Shown here: positions 18,231 to 30,795 of the stretch, one piece after another | Layout: each line of letters opens with the position of its first letter | Position numbering within the stretch: position 1 is the stretch's first letter | Source of the DNA: Casuarina equisetifolia | Lineage: Eukaryota; Streptophyta; Magnoliopsida; Fagales; Casuarinaceae | Reading direction: 5' to 3' | Assembly (NCBI GenBank): GCA_028551475.1 | Contig: CM052358.1 | Span: 3,536,501 to 3,600,500 of the forward strand | Length of the DNA: 64,000 nt | The notes under the pieces: model-generated | The model's database searches: none | Told to the model about the DNA's origin: nothing | The model's input: only the letters and a program-made list of their open reading frames with translations | Program-made: the position numbers and the translations under genes

Positions 18231-18973
18231 TTAGAAAATTAATTCTCCAACAATACTAAAATAGCCTGAAATTAAGTAACTCATCATAGAATATAAAATA
18301 TAAAGCTACATGAAAAACATACTTAATCTGGAATCCCTAAATTCATTTTTTTTGGTAAAGTCTTCTCTTTATTCTCTTATGATCATTGGCTTAATGAGGT
18401 AACCAAATCTAAGTGGAAATCAAGACCAATAAGGCTTATGGATTGGAGCTATTTTTGTATGTGTGAAAAGATAATCTAAAATCCTTTTTAAGTAACCAAC
18501 ATATCTTTTGAAATTTTGTAACTAATTAGATAAGTCGCAATTTTTCCTTTGATGAGCTTAAAATCCATTCCTTCATCTCATACCTATAATAACTTTTCTT
18601 GACTTTTTTTTCTTTAGCTGAATTTTTATTAAGTTACTAAGAGATAGATGAAGGACCTAACCATAACTTTATATGTTATTCAGATATGCCTAACTCATCA
18701 TAATCCTATTATGTTAGTACCAACCAATACTAACAAGTTTATATTTCACAACTAAAAGTCATATGTCTCCATTAGTTAGATTAATCCAAAATCCATTAAC
18801 ATTAACCTAAATAAGTGTATTCACAATGTCCATTAATATGAACCCACATCAGTGAGCCCATCAAAATTAGGCCAACACCTTTCTCTTGGTTTTATATTCC
18901 TTTTGGTCATAATCATTTATAGGTTTCCTATTTGCATATTGTATGCATAATTTTTCTTCATGCCTTATTCTAT

Positions 18974-19137
18974 TCTCTTTTTGTTGTATGACAATTGGTT
19001 CCATGGCACATCTTAAGTGCCTTTTACACACCTTTATTAAATGACCTTTATCTATGTTAGTGCATGCAATATCCTAACATTATATTATATTGTAAAGGTT
19101 GCCAATAATCACATATAGTCTCTATATTAATTCTAAT
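18974..19137 (+). repeat. dispersed repeat copy 2 (pair with 11482-11640)
   Basis: This is the partner of the copy at 11482-11640, same orientation. It lies within the segment that would be the LTR side of the primer-binding-site-like motif at 18214, so it could be retroelement terminal sequence. Confidence 0.65.
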
Positions 19138-21640
19138 CTTTCTTATAGAAAGAATAGACTAGTCCATCTCTACACATATTTAAGCAGTAACTAGGTGTTT
19201 TAACTTATAGGTTCTTTAATCTAACCATAAATATTTTCCAATCAAGTTTCCAATTGTTTCTAACCAACCTAGATTATGACACAACAATTGCATAAATGGT
19301 TATTGTAATCATATTACTTCAAATTTAGGAGCTTTGCCAAAATGCTATTATAAAGTCCATCTAAATGTTAAAGTAAAAGTACCCTATTTTTTTTTAATAA
19401 ATTACTTTTCAAACTTTTATATGTTTTACATAGGACTTAACATGCCTTCTTGCATTAAGTGTGAGACAATACTTTTCACTTGAATCTTTGTTTATAAGTG
19501 AAAGACAAAACATAAAACTTAAACTCTCATTATACTCACTAATATGAGACGACAATTCATACCATTTATTTAATAGTAAAAAATGAAACACAAATTGAGC
19601 TAAGAGCATTTGATGTTTTGCAAAAGTATAAACACATTAGAGATGATATCATTTTTAAGCTTGTAATTTTATTTTCTAGTTGTTATGAAAGCATATTGAA
19701 ATATCTTATATCATTTGTAATCTATAATTAAATTTTTTAAAAATGAAAAAATATTTTTTTCATTAAAAATGATATGTTTTATTTCATATTATCTCTAACA
19801 TGCTTAAAATACTCTTTAGAACAAAAAAAAAAGTTCAAATTACACACAATACCCTAATGCACAAAGCCTACAATCCATGCTACTATTAGAGAGATGTTAC
19901 AAATTATATAAATTGTCAAGGTTAACTAAATAGAACTTAAAAATCATTTTTAATATAAGAAATATACTTTTTCCTTTCATCTTTTCAAAAAATGGGTTTT
20001 CTCCAACAATTTCTTTGAGATTGCCGCATGAATGGAGGGGCTGAATTGGGCCGTGATCTGCCCTAAATAGGCCGAAGATGGGTGATAAATTGGGTCGACA
20101 ATGAGCAAACTGAGCCAACTTCAGCTGTACGTCTAAGAAAATGCAAAAGCGAGGCATGTGGTGGCACTGACGGCGCGTCAGGATCCAGCAGCTTTGTCGG
20201 CAATGCATGAAGCACGTGGAACGGGAGACCGACACTCCAAGTAGCCCGTAAGATAATCCGGTTACGCACCATGGAATCCGGCCTCGGTTCTGCTAATCGA
20301 CCGATGACATGATTTTGGCGACAGTAACTCCTGGGGTCGCGTAACTGTGCATAACGTGTTAGCATCTTACGTGTTAAATTTAATAAGCTGGAAAATATCT
20401 TATAATTCAAGAAAACTTTCGGTCCCCAAATAGTTTTAAACCAAGTGGAGCAAATATTAAAACCACTTATTCTTTCAACAATTGGCACGTTAAGCATCAG
20501 AAACTGTCGTGCTTAATCATAATGTGGTTGTGGATAAGAAATTGGATTGGCAGTTTGAGCATACGCATCCTTGTGGAATCGCGTATCCAAAGAGATTCCT
20601 TTAGAAAAAAATCTTATATATTCGTATGATGTCTTTTTTATATGCATATTTTCTTTTCTTAACTTTAAAGTTCTCTTACTATAACATTTAATACCCATCA
20701 TTCATAAACTAAAATTTTATAATCTTTTCATATTTGAGATAAGTAAGCGTGCTAAAAGAAAAGGTTAAATTGAAATTGAATTTATTCTTATAGCCAACTT
20801 GCAGGTAATGAGAAAATAAATTCGGACAATGTAATATATATTTTTGATATTATTCTTAATATGATCGATCAATAGGACCTACAAGTTTCATCATGAAGCG
20901 ATATATCATACGTTCTTTTTTATATACAAAGTTAACTAAACTTAATCATGATATTATGTAAAGAAATATATCTATATGTTTTTAAATCAAAATTTACTAA
21001 GCAAAATGTAGACAATATAACTTCTGTACGGCTTGCTCGTCCATGCGGAAAAGACCACGCGCAGAAGGCGAGCTGGGGATTTCCCGTTGACCACTCACCT
21101 GGCTCCCTCGTCACGGGTCGTTCTCGAAGATCGTGCCACGGCTTACAAGACGACGGTACTAGTTACGAAAGAAAACGTGGTCGTTTAAAACAAAATTGTC
21201 ATAAATATGGTTGTCGTGTTCCCTTGAATACCAAGTGTTGATTCCCTAAACGTCATTAATCTAGCCCGACAACAGTGCTGCAGGACTTCCTTCTGCAAAT
21301 GAATGCGGAACGACAACTTGACTACGGGGTTCAATGATCATCACCAAGAAAACCTGCAGTCCAGAGCAACGTGAACCTCGTTTATCCAATTATTGCTCTC
21401 TTCACCCTTTTTCTTTCTTTTTTTGGTACCAGAGCTCACAGTAGATCGAATGTTCACAAGAAAGGTAATGGTTCAACTTAAATCAGCCCATGGTGTGACA
21501 ATAAACAGCATATGATTCTAAATTTGGGAGTCGAATAATTTGGGCATCATCTGTAAATGGTAATAACCCTTCGCTGTTCAAGACTCTTCCATTTCTCCAT
21601 TTTCGTAGTACGAGGTTTTTCAGGCTGTTATTCCATTTTT
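19138..21640. other. intergenic DNA with two GC-richer islands
   Basis: Two patches, about 19990-20350 and 21030-21180, are clearly richer in G and C than their AT-rich surroundings. The first supports two overlapping minus-strand frames (112 and 144 codons) with no recognised motif; elevated GC alone explains their length. The second holds TTGACC (W-box-like) and ACGTGG. No gene is called. Confidence 0.45.
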
Positions 21641-21649
21641 AATATGATA

Positions 21650-22015
21650 GAGCAGTGATACAAAGCAACATAAACGATAGGAGAGCTTCAGAAGAAGAAA
21701 AACTTGGGAACAAACGTCCAAGACAGACATGTGAACGGAGTCCGGCCACCCAATGGTTCTACTGCAGTATTCCTGTTCCATTGTAAAAGGATACAATGAC
21801 CCACATGCAGAACCCACCAAGAGAAAAAATCCTCAAAGCCAGTACGCTCGAACATAACGATAGAAGAGCTTCAGCAAAAGAACTCGGAACAACATACAAG
21901 ACAGAGACATGTGAAGGAAGTCCAAGCCCCACAGGTTCTACAGTAGCATTCTATTCAATCTTAAAACTATACAATGTCCCACATGCAGAAACCAACAAGA
22001 GAAAAATCCCCCAGG
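21650..22015 (+). repeat. 180-bp tandem duplication
   Basis: Unit 1 (about 21650-21835) and unit 2 (about 21836-22015) share, at offsets of 180-183 bases, AACGATAG with AGAGCTTCAG, then ACATGTGAA with GGTTCTAC, then CCCACATGCAGAA. The two are roughly 80 percent identical by eye. They lie about 2.4 kb upstream of the MYC1-like start codon. The short frames across them are repeat-derived. Confidence 0.75.
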
Positions 22016-24385
22016 CCATTACCCAGCAAATATTTTATCAGTCCTTGCTTATAATAATTACTTCCTCGAAAGCTTTAATGGAGGACAGACATATTCGACA
22101 CAGACCAATCAATCACTCCCTATACGTCCCGTGATTGCCTGGAACGTGATTTTTTACTCCGATACTTTTTCACTCCATTGTTTTGTCGTCTGAGAACATG
22201 GAACAGCAACAGGGAGAACAACAACAAAGCAAGAAATAAAGGCAGAGTATGCCGACAAGAAAACGGGACATCCAAAAACAAAGCGTAGGAAATCGACAGT
22301 CTAAAGGGAATCCCTATCGACTGACTGATTTGAAACGGACTCTATCCTCCTCCCACAAATCAGGGGTTTTACGTGAAGAGAACAACATGGTGCAAGAACC
22401 CTATATCCGTACCTTTTTTCTTTTTTCTTTTTTCTTTTTCCTTCCCCTCAATAAGAAAATAAAATAACTTTAGCTTCATTTCTATTATGTTTATTACATT
22501 TAGAATAAATTAACCTTTACATGCACAAAGAAGATAACTTATCATTATTTATAAGTCTCACGTACTAGCAAGCCAATATGGATTCTTTTTAGTAGTTCTA
22601 TACATTCAGTCTTGTAAATCCAATATAGAATTATTGTTTTTATTCTTGTTGTCTAATTTTAAGCCTAGAATTAGCACAAAAGGTCCAATGGGTTCAAAGT
22701 TCCAAAGAAGGAAGTCCAAGAACAGGAGTGTTTCATGTGAAGGAGGAAGCAGAATTATTTGCGCGAATACAGAGAAATTGGAGCCCCCAAACAAGGCGTG
22801 GAAGACAAGAAGTTGACAATTCATGATGGCCCCCTCCAATAATGAAGTACAGCATCTTCTTAATTGACACCCTCTCAGAAGCCACCACATCTAGAGCTTC
22901 ACAGCCTGCGTGCCACAATCATTTTCCCACCTTCTCCCATCAATCATATCCCTACTAAAGCCTGTGTCTCCTCACCCGTCCTGCAACTCCACACCCTCCC
23001 CCTCTCCATTTCTACTAGTATCACTTTTTAAGAAATTCCATCCTTCTCACATATGATGTTCTAAGTGCTTTTAATTATAATTTTATTTTTTTTAATAAAA
23101 CATACCTTATTAGCTCTGCTTCGTAGGTAAAATGGGAAGCTGTGAATTGTAACAAAGCATGCACTAAGCTAGTTAAAAATAGTCAAAATGATTCAAACTT
23201 AAGATGCTTGTTTTACAAGATCTTTTATATGAATTCTCTTTATCATCTTAATTACAAAAATTATTGTTAAAATCGATTTAAAGAACATAGAACATTGTTC
23301 AATGTTTTTAACAATCTCAATAATCACTTAGGACCATTCCACTTTAAAAACGTTTTCGCAGAAAAGGAGGAGGAAAGAACCAAGGCTATGTCTTTCATCT
23401 TTTTATCTGTTCGGACAGCAGAGGGGCTATTTTCTGTGCCAAAGAGCTGTTACCTGAGGAGCTTTGCCTTTAAGAGGGCCCAAACAAGAAAAGTTACTAT
23501 TATAAAGCTGCAGCCAGGACAAAAGCCATGCCCCACCTTACATTCTAAGTTAAAAAACTCTGATTCTTTTTGGTAATTAATTTTCTATGTCTGCGGTGTG
23601 GTCTGCCGGTAAAACCACTGCCTTCGTTTGAACAAGCAAGATCCTCTTTATATCGTTCATGCCAGAAACAGGTTCATTGTATATTCTGATCTGTCAGAGT
23701 AAAACAAGTGGAGAAAGATATAGTTTGATAAGAAAATGACAATTACTTTGGCACTTGTTCTTTAATGAACTTGATTTTCATAATGATGGGGAGTAACACA
23801 ACAGCAGCCAATTGCTTTGTTGGGCAATCTTTTTCCAAATTTTCAAGTTGTAGTGAGAGTTAATGGGGTTTTTTTTTTTTTTTTTTGTCTGATGCACGTA
23901 GAATATCATTTTACTGCTAGATCTTGGCACAATTACCCATTTAATTCATATTTTACTGGTGATGGCTTTCAAAAAATTTCACATGATTATTATGCAGCCT
24001 TAAGAAAAATTAATTATCTCTTTGCCTTTTGCTTTTACAAATTTTGAATTTTTTATTTCTGGGGTTTATAAGTTTTCATTTGGGTCCTGGTTTTTCACGT
24101 CAAAGCTCAGAAGCGATAGCAACTTCTAGTCATCTGCCAAGGAGAAACTGGCTGTATCAATTCACTTAAAGCTGCTTGGAGTTGGTCTGTGTTATTTGTT
24201 TTCGATTGGTTGTTGCAGCCATGAGTTGTTGACAAAGAGCCAATACGTTTCCTCTTTTCACCTTGCTGAAAGCAAGTATCCATCGGACTGGATCAGCTGG
24301 AAAACTGGAAACGAATGGCACTGTGGACTATGGATTTGATGGTCTTCTAATTCTGTAAGATCAAGCTAGAGATACCCATTCGGAA
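22016..24385. other. 5' flank of MYC1-like gene
   Basis: No coding exon supported. It includes a pyrimidine tract at about 22420-22445, a T-run at about 23868-23886, and the presumed promoter and leader of the downstream bHLH gene. A TTGTTGCAG acceptor-like site near 24219 suggests that the leader could be spliced. Confidence 0.4.
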
Positions 24386-27300
24386 ATGGCTAATTGCAGT
24401 CTAAGCCATGATAGAGTGCCAGAGAACCTAAGGAAACAGCTTGCTGTTGCTGTAAGGAGTATCCAATGGAGCTATGCAATTTTCTGGTCACTGTCAACCA
24501 CACAACAAGGGTACTACCGCTTTACTGTTCTTATGCATCACTTCCTTTCTTGTTTTCGCGCTGGGGTTCATTTTCTCCCACTTTATATGCTTTTCTGGTG
24601 TAAATCTTGTTTTTACTTCCATTACAAGGGTTCGCAGGCATAAATGATCAACTTTTAGCTCCGGAGAAGAAGTGTTGTCTATAATAGAAGCCTTCTTTTC
24701 AAGTTGAGCTGAGAGAAATCTCTGTAATTGTTTGTTTTCTGGCATCAAATGGTATAATGCAGTTCTCCAGAAGAATTTGGTGAAAGTAGATATTGTCACT
24801 TGCTCCTTTCACTTAATCTGCTAAACTGGTGCTTGTACCTGTAGAATGTCATTGTTTGAGCTTAGTACTGTCCTTTTAGTGAAAATTAGCTGTGGTCTGC
24901 AAGTTACATTGGCGTTAGAAAAGGAAAATGAGGGATTTTAAGGCGACCAGTTCAGCGTCAATACATCGAAGAGTTATTTTCTTCTTTAACTAATCACTGA
25001 AAAGGAAAGTTGAAATGAAAGATGAAAACTTGGCATGAAAATAACTTTTTCTTTCTCATGGAAAATGCCTGCCTTGGAACTTGAACAATTTGTGGCCACG
25101 TACTGTCTGTGCTTCTGGGTACGTGTTTGCCTTAAAACATATCTGCATGACAGAACGATAAAGAGTCATGTACTTCTTTCTGTTCGGATCTTTCGTAGCT
25201 TGCTTTGAGAAGATATCTGTGATTAACATTTTCAGGGTACTGGAATGGGGAGACGGGTACTACAATGGAGACATCAAGACTAGAAAAACAGTCCAAGCCA
25301 TGGAACTTAAAGCTGATAAAATAGGCTTACAGAGGAGTGAGCAATTGAGAGAACTTTACGAGTCTCTTCTGGTGAGCGAAACCGATCCACAGGCTAAGAG
25401 GCCTTCTGTGGCATTGTCTCCTGAGGATCTCTCAGACGCTGAGTGGTATTACTTGGTTTGCATGTCCTTTACGTTCAGTCCTGGCGAAGGGTACTCATTC
25501 TTTCTGCTGATCCAAGCTCATACTTTCCCGTTGCAATATTTCCCATCGTCTCAGTAGTTTCTTTGACAGCTTTATCAGCATATATGCTTCATACTTTGCT
25601 ATTTTGATCATCCTTCCTGTTGCAATGGCACAGTTTACCGGGAAGAGCATTAGCAAATGGCCAAACCATCTGGTTATGCGATGCTCAGTATGCTGATAGT
25701 AAAATATTCTCTCGATCTTTGCTGGCTAAGGTTTGTTTTCAAATTACTGTTTCAATCTTAAGCCAGTTTACATTGTCAATAGCTAAACAGAACTGACTTT
25801 CTGCGTTTCTGTGTTAACTTTTACGATAACTGCGCAACGCTGCTTTAGAGTGCATCTATTCAGGTATGAATCAGATTGGCAACAGCTTTTGGAATTTGGA
25901 CATGTTTTTGGTTTCCATGATTAGAAATTGAAGGCTACATTTCAGATTCTAGAGTAAATGTCTTCTTGCCGAGCTTATTAAACGACGTTCCATAATTATA
26001 TATATTCCTACTTTACTTGTTCAGCTGCTGTCAAATTAAAATCAAACATTAGCTATGTACAAAGTAAAACAGAGGTAGATACAGAACTGTAGACAGTTTC
26101 TTTGGTTTGCCCAATCCGACACCATCATGCAATTTCTAAAACTCAGATATTGAATCCGTGTCTGTTTAGTGTTAGCTATAATTTCTGAGCTGTTTGGTTT
26201 ACAATAGTTCTACTCAGGAAACAATTTGTTCTTTTCTGGTTTTCAGCTTTAGTTTCTGTTTTTTGCAGACTGTTGTATGTTTTCCCTATCTGGGGGGTGT
26301 AATCGAGCTAGGTGTGACCGAACTGGTAATATTCTTATGGGGTTCGATTCCCGAGCCTTTCAGTTGATAATCTTCTTCTTTATGTAGAGTGAAATTCATC
26401 CCCCTGATATGTGTTCTTCTCCTTTTCTTTTGTGTATATCTGAAGGTCTCAGAGGATCCTAGCCTGCTTCAACACTTCAAAACCTCCTTGCTGGAGCTGT
26501 CAAAGCCTGTTTGTTCCGACATATCTTCTTCTGCTCCTCACAAAGCAGATGAGGATAAAGATCCGATGTGTCTCCAAGTTAACCATGAAATAGCGAATAC
26601 TTTGCCGTTGGAGAACTTATATACATCTGGAGAGGACATCAAGTTTGATCAGGGAGGAATCAGTGAATTAGGAGGTGGAGATATCCATGAAGAATTCAAG
26701 ATGGATTCTCCTGATGAATGTTCCCATGGCTGCGAGCACAATTGCCAGACGGAAGACTCCTTCATGCTTGAAGGTGTTCAGGGTGGGGCGTCCCAAGTTC
26801 AGAGCTGGCATTTCATGGATGATGACTTCAGCAATGGCGTTCAGTATTCTTTGAATTCCAGTGATTGTATATCTGAAGCTTTTGTGAATCAAGAAAAAGC
26901 AACCTCTGTTCCCAGGGGAGGAAATGTAAACCGCATTCATTTGCAAGACCTTCAAAACTCCAACCACACAAAACTAGGTTCCTTGGATCTTGATGCTGAT
27001 AATGACTTGTACTACAAAAGAACTCTTTCTGCTGTTTTGAGAAACTCACCTCGGTTGATTGAAAACACGTGTCTTCACTATAACGATAGCAAATCCAGTT
27101 TTCTGAGTTGGAAAAAAGTGGCAATTGAGGACGCTTATAGACCACAGGTACAGCAGAGAATGTTAAAAAAGATCTTGTTTAAAGTCCCTAAGATGCATGG
27201 CAGTTGCTCCTTCAGGTCCCAGAAAGAAAATGGTGGAAAGGATTGGGTGCAGAAACTGAAAAGTGATGATAGTTGCATTGGACATTTTCTGCCAGAAAAG

Positions 27301-28242
27301 CAAAAAGAGAATGAAAACTTCCTGGTTCTCAGGTCATTGGTTCCTTGTATTAGCGAGGTAACCCCATTGTGATTTAAAGGTTACGGAAACATTGATCATA
27401 ACTTAAAACATCATATTCATCTTCTGCTTCTTTCACTTTGAAAAACCTTCACTTCTTGATATTGAGTGCTGAAAAAAATGAGTTTTTTTTTTTTGTGGAC
27501 TTTATGCTAATCCACTGATCATGTTTATGCAGATTGACAAAGCATCAATTCTCAGTGATACAATTAGATACATGAAAGAGCTTGAGGCAAGGGTAGAAGA
27601 GTTGGAATCATGCATGGATTCAGAAGATTTTGAAGTAAGAGGCAGAACGAAGTACATGGAACTGGTAGAGCAGATATCAGACAACTACGACAAGAAAAAG
27701 ATCCATAGTGGCAGGAAGTCTTGGATAAACAAGAGAAAGGCTTCTGACATCGACGAAACCGATCCTGACCTCCACAGAGGTTTTCCTGAAGATGGCCGAG
27801 CATTAGATGTGAAAGTCAGCATCAAAGAGCAGGAGGTTCTGATCGAGATGAGATGTCCTTACAGAGAATACATTTTGCTCGATGTCATGGATGCCATAAA
27901 CAGTCTGCAACTGGATGCACACTCAGTTCAATCATCTGCTCAAAGTGGCATTCTGCAGTTGACCTTAAAATCTAAGGTTTGTTCCTTACATGCTGATCTA
28001 GAGAGACCCCAGAAATACCCCCTCCCCACCTTTTTACCCCCATAACTAAGTTCAGAACAGGCTAAAAATGATAGTCAAACATGGTGATTTCTCCATTCAG
28101 AAGTTAGTTTTCCTTTAATTTGCCTTCAAATTGACAGTTAAGAATCTTGATCATCTTCACTTGGTTCCAGTTTCGAGGAGCAGCAATTGCACCAGTGGGG
28201 ATGATCAAACAAGTGCTGTGGAACATTGCCTGCAAGTGCTGA
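24386..28242 (+). CDS. MYC1: subgroup IIIf bHLH factor, MYC1-like
   Basis: Eight exons: 24386-24510, 25236-25490, 25634-25730, 25849-25863, 26269-26325, 26446-27357, 27533-27976, 28171-28242; 658 residues. Residues about 12-195 form the bHLH-MYC N-terminal domain that binds R2R3-MYB partners (IQWSYAIFWS, VLEWGDGYYNGD, TVVCFPYLGGVIELGVTEL). The middle is acidic. Residues about 462-514 are the bHLH region, and residues about 575-658 an ACT-like end (FRGAAIAPVGMIK). Family role: MYB-bHLH-WD40 complexes that pattern trichomes and root hairs and control flavonoid genes. IDKASILSDTIRYMKEL and ELEARVEELESCM resemble AtMYC1 (bHLH12) more than GL3/EGL3. The basic region is odd: GHFLPEKQKENENF is three residues short and lacks the arginines of the usual ERRRREKLNERF. 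Exon 4 has only 15 nt (SASIQ). The ATG fits the family start. GL3/EGL3 are the alternatives. Confidence 0.93.
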
Positions 28243-30795
28243 GAAGCGATAGTGAAGCTAATTATTAGCAGTTAGTTTCTTAATTTTTTGGTGTAACGTG
28301 GTAGTTTTACTTGGAGAACTTTAATACTCCATAACATGTACTCCATAACTAGTCCTCAACCCTTAAAAGTACCCAATGAGCTTTGACTAACGGTTGTCTG
28401 AATCATGGAGAATCATGTTTTGACATCTAAATAAATCGCTTTAGTTTCTGTGGTAGTTTCTTCACTCCATGGCGGCATACAACTGGTTGTTTCTTAATTG
28501 CAAGTGCTATAAGCTGGTGTTCCTTGATCTCAAACATTTACAACTGTTCTTCCAGTTTCGTGGGGAGAGGAAAACTAGAATGCTTGTAAAGCTTTCCAAA
28601 TAACTTAGGACAATTACTTACAATTTTATGGGAACCCACGTGTGTGTTCATAATTCTGCATCTGCATCAATAAAATGGTCAAACCATTTTTTACGTCCGC
28701 AAGGAAACAGTCAGAAATGACTCAGCTTTCTCCCTTATGCAATTTAGAATAACCACTATTTAACATGGCATTTATGAGAAAGTTGAACCAATTAAAACAC
28801 GGCATCAAAACTCATATTTAAGTGTGATAACTCATAACGAATTGGCTTTTTGTGATATTTGTCCCATCACTCTATCCTATTACTCATGAATTAGTTCATT
28901 TTCGGGTAAGAAAGCCTACTAAGTAGTGAATATCGGATATTGTCGATGTCTTAGTCTACTATTTCTCTTTATCTACTTAAGTATCCTCTTCTTATTCAAT
29001 CAATTTAAAGGGATATTGGGCTATTTTTGAAAAAACTAACCAGATACCAATTAGATTCAACCTCGGAACAAGCATGAGAAATAAACCAAAAGTTGCATAT
29101 CAAAACCCTTCCTTTTTCTATGCTTTCCAATCTTTAGTTCAACCACTTTTGATGACTTGACTAATCCTATGATTAGAACCATTAATCAATCTCTCAGGCT
29201 TAACCAACATCACACACACTTCTGGGAAAAGATGACACGATTACAGTATACTTTTTTTGTGCATCATTAACTAATGGATGGTTGAAAGTTGAATTCGAAT
29301 TAATTCTATAGATATATGGGTTTGCAGAACTGTAACAAGTTGTCAACCGGCAACTTGACGCATGAACAAATAAAGAATCGTTACATGAATTCTTAAAGAA
29401 ACATTTCAGGGTCAAAATGTAGATAAAGCAACATTAAATTTCATGCTCTTATTCCCGAATTCGTGCTTCGATATTCCATAGCTACATTATAACACGAGCA
29501 TGTGGCCTACATGCAATGAATTCTAGTTCCGAATTATGTGCTAAATGTATAATGCATTTTGACGCAACACGTACTCGAACGTAAATTTGGCTGCCTTCTT
29601 TTGCAGCATCTAATGAATTTTTTATTTTTCTTCTTCTTCTACAATCTTGATTTAATTGAATTTTGGACGAGATTTATGTAGATTGTGCAGAATATATGCC
29701 CAGTAACAGCAAGAACACTAGGGATTTTTAGGTGACTTGAAATAAATCAAATTTCATATTCACTAATGACAACAACGTACCATTGTTTGAAAAATTTCAT
29801 ACATAAGAGTCACTTGAGAGTTTCCTCTTTCTAATGGTCTTATCCTAGAAGATAAGATCTCTAAAATGAAACTTAAATTAAAGAAATTTAATTAGTTTCA
29901 TTTGGAATAACTTTTAAGTTGAATCTTTAAATTCATATCAAAATTCAAGTTGATTATATTTTATCCTGTATGCCAACTTAAATAAAAGAAAAAAAAAACT
30001 TTTAACCTTAAAATTAATTTTTGTGTTGCACTTTTGGGTCCTAAACATCATATTTATAGACAACTTATGAAAATCCTTAATTAGAAAATTTAATTATTTT
30101 TATCCTTACAATAAGATTACTGTTCACCTTACTCCTAATTTTGACCATTTGTGAGAACTCGAAATTCCTCCAATTAAAAAACCTAGGGAGTGACAGACAA
30201 CAACCAAACATATAGTATGGGACTTCATCTTCCTTAAGTAACGCATGTCAAATTGTTTACAACTCATCTGGGTTGGAGAGGTTCAACGTGGAGAGTAAAT
30301 AATGGAAGAAACTTTAAGCATTTCAAGAGAATCATAGGTCCCTGATCTATCCATTGGCAGAGGTTGGTTAAATTGTCTTCAAGCCAGATTTTAATAAGCA
30401 AAAAACCTTCAGGGTGCCTCTCTGGCTAGCTTTTATTGCTCCTTCATTGGTAAGGACATAAAAACAAGAATGATATATGACAAACAAATGGAGAAGTCGG
30501 AAGTTTTAGTTCCAACTGTACAACCTTTTCCCATGTCAACTACCAACAGGTCAAAGCACTCCAAACTCAACTAACTACCACTCTTGTCGTCTTCCACAAC
30601 TTTCCCTGCATATACTGCAGGGAAAAGAAAAAGAAAAAACAGAAGGCAAAAGTGCAACATACAAATTCAGTCACTAATATCACAGAAAACACAAAGAGAA
30701 ACCTTGCCTGGGGCATTACACACAAGCACTAGCTTCAATATCCTCATGAAAACAATCATATATGATCCAAATGCATTAGAAACGAGTTCTTGTTT
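28243..30795. other. intergenic DNA between MYC1 and dioxygenase
   Basis: This holds the 3' UTR of the bHLH gene (possible signal ATAAAT near 28430) and the 3' flank of the minus-strand dioxygenase. No coding feature is supported; the one frame at 29200-29415 has no motif. Confidence 0.5.

Noticed and set aside
10730..19137. Intact LTR retrotransposon bounded by the 160-bp repeats
   Set aside because: Flanks of the two copies do not align beyond 160 bases, and no pol or gag motif was found between them.
26300..26370. tRNA gene or SINE, because of GGGTTCGATTCCC
   Set aside because: It matches a tRNA B-box, but no A-box or acceptor stem fits, and it overlaps MYC1 exon 5 and its donor side.
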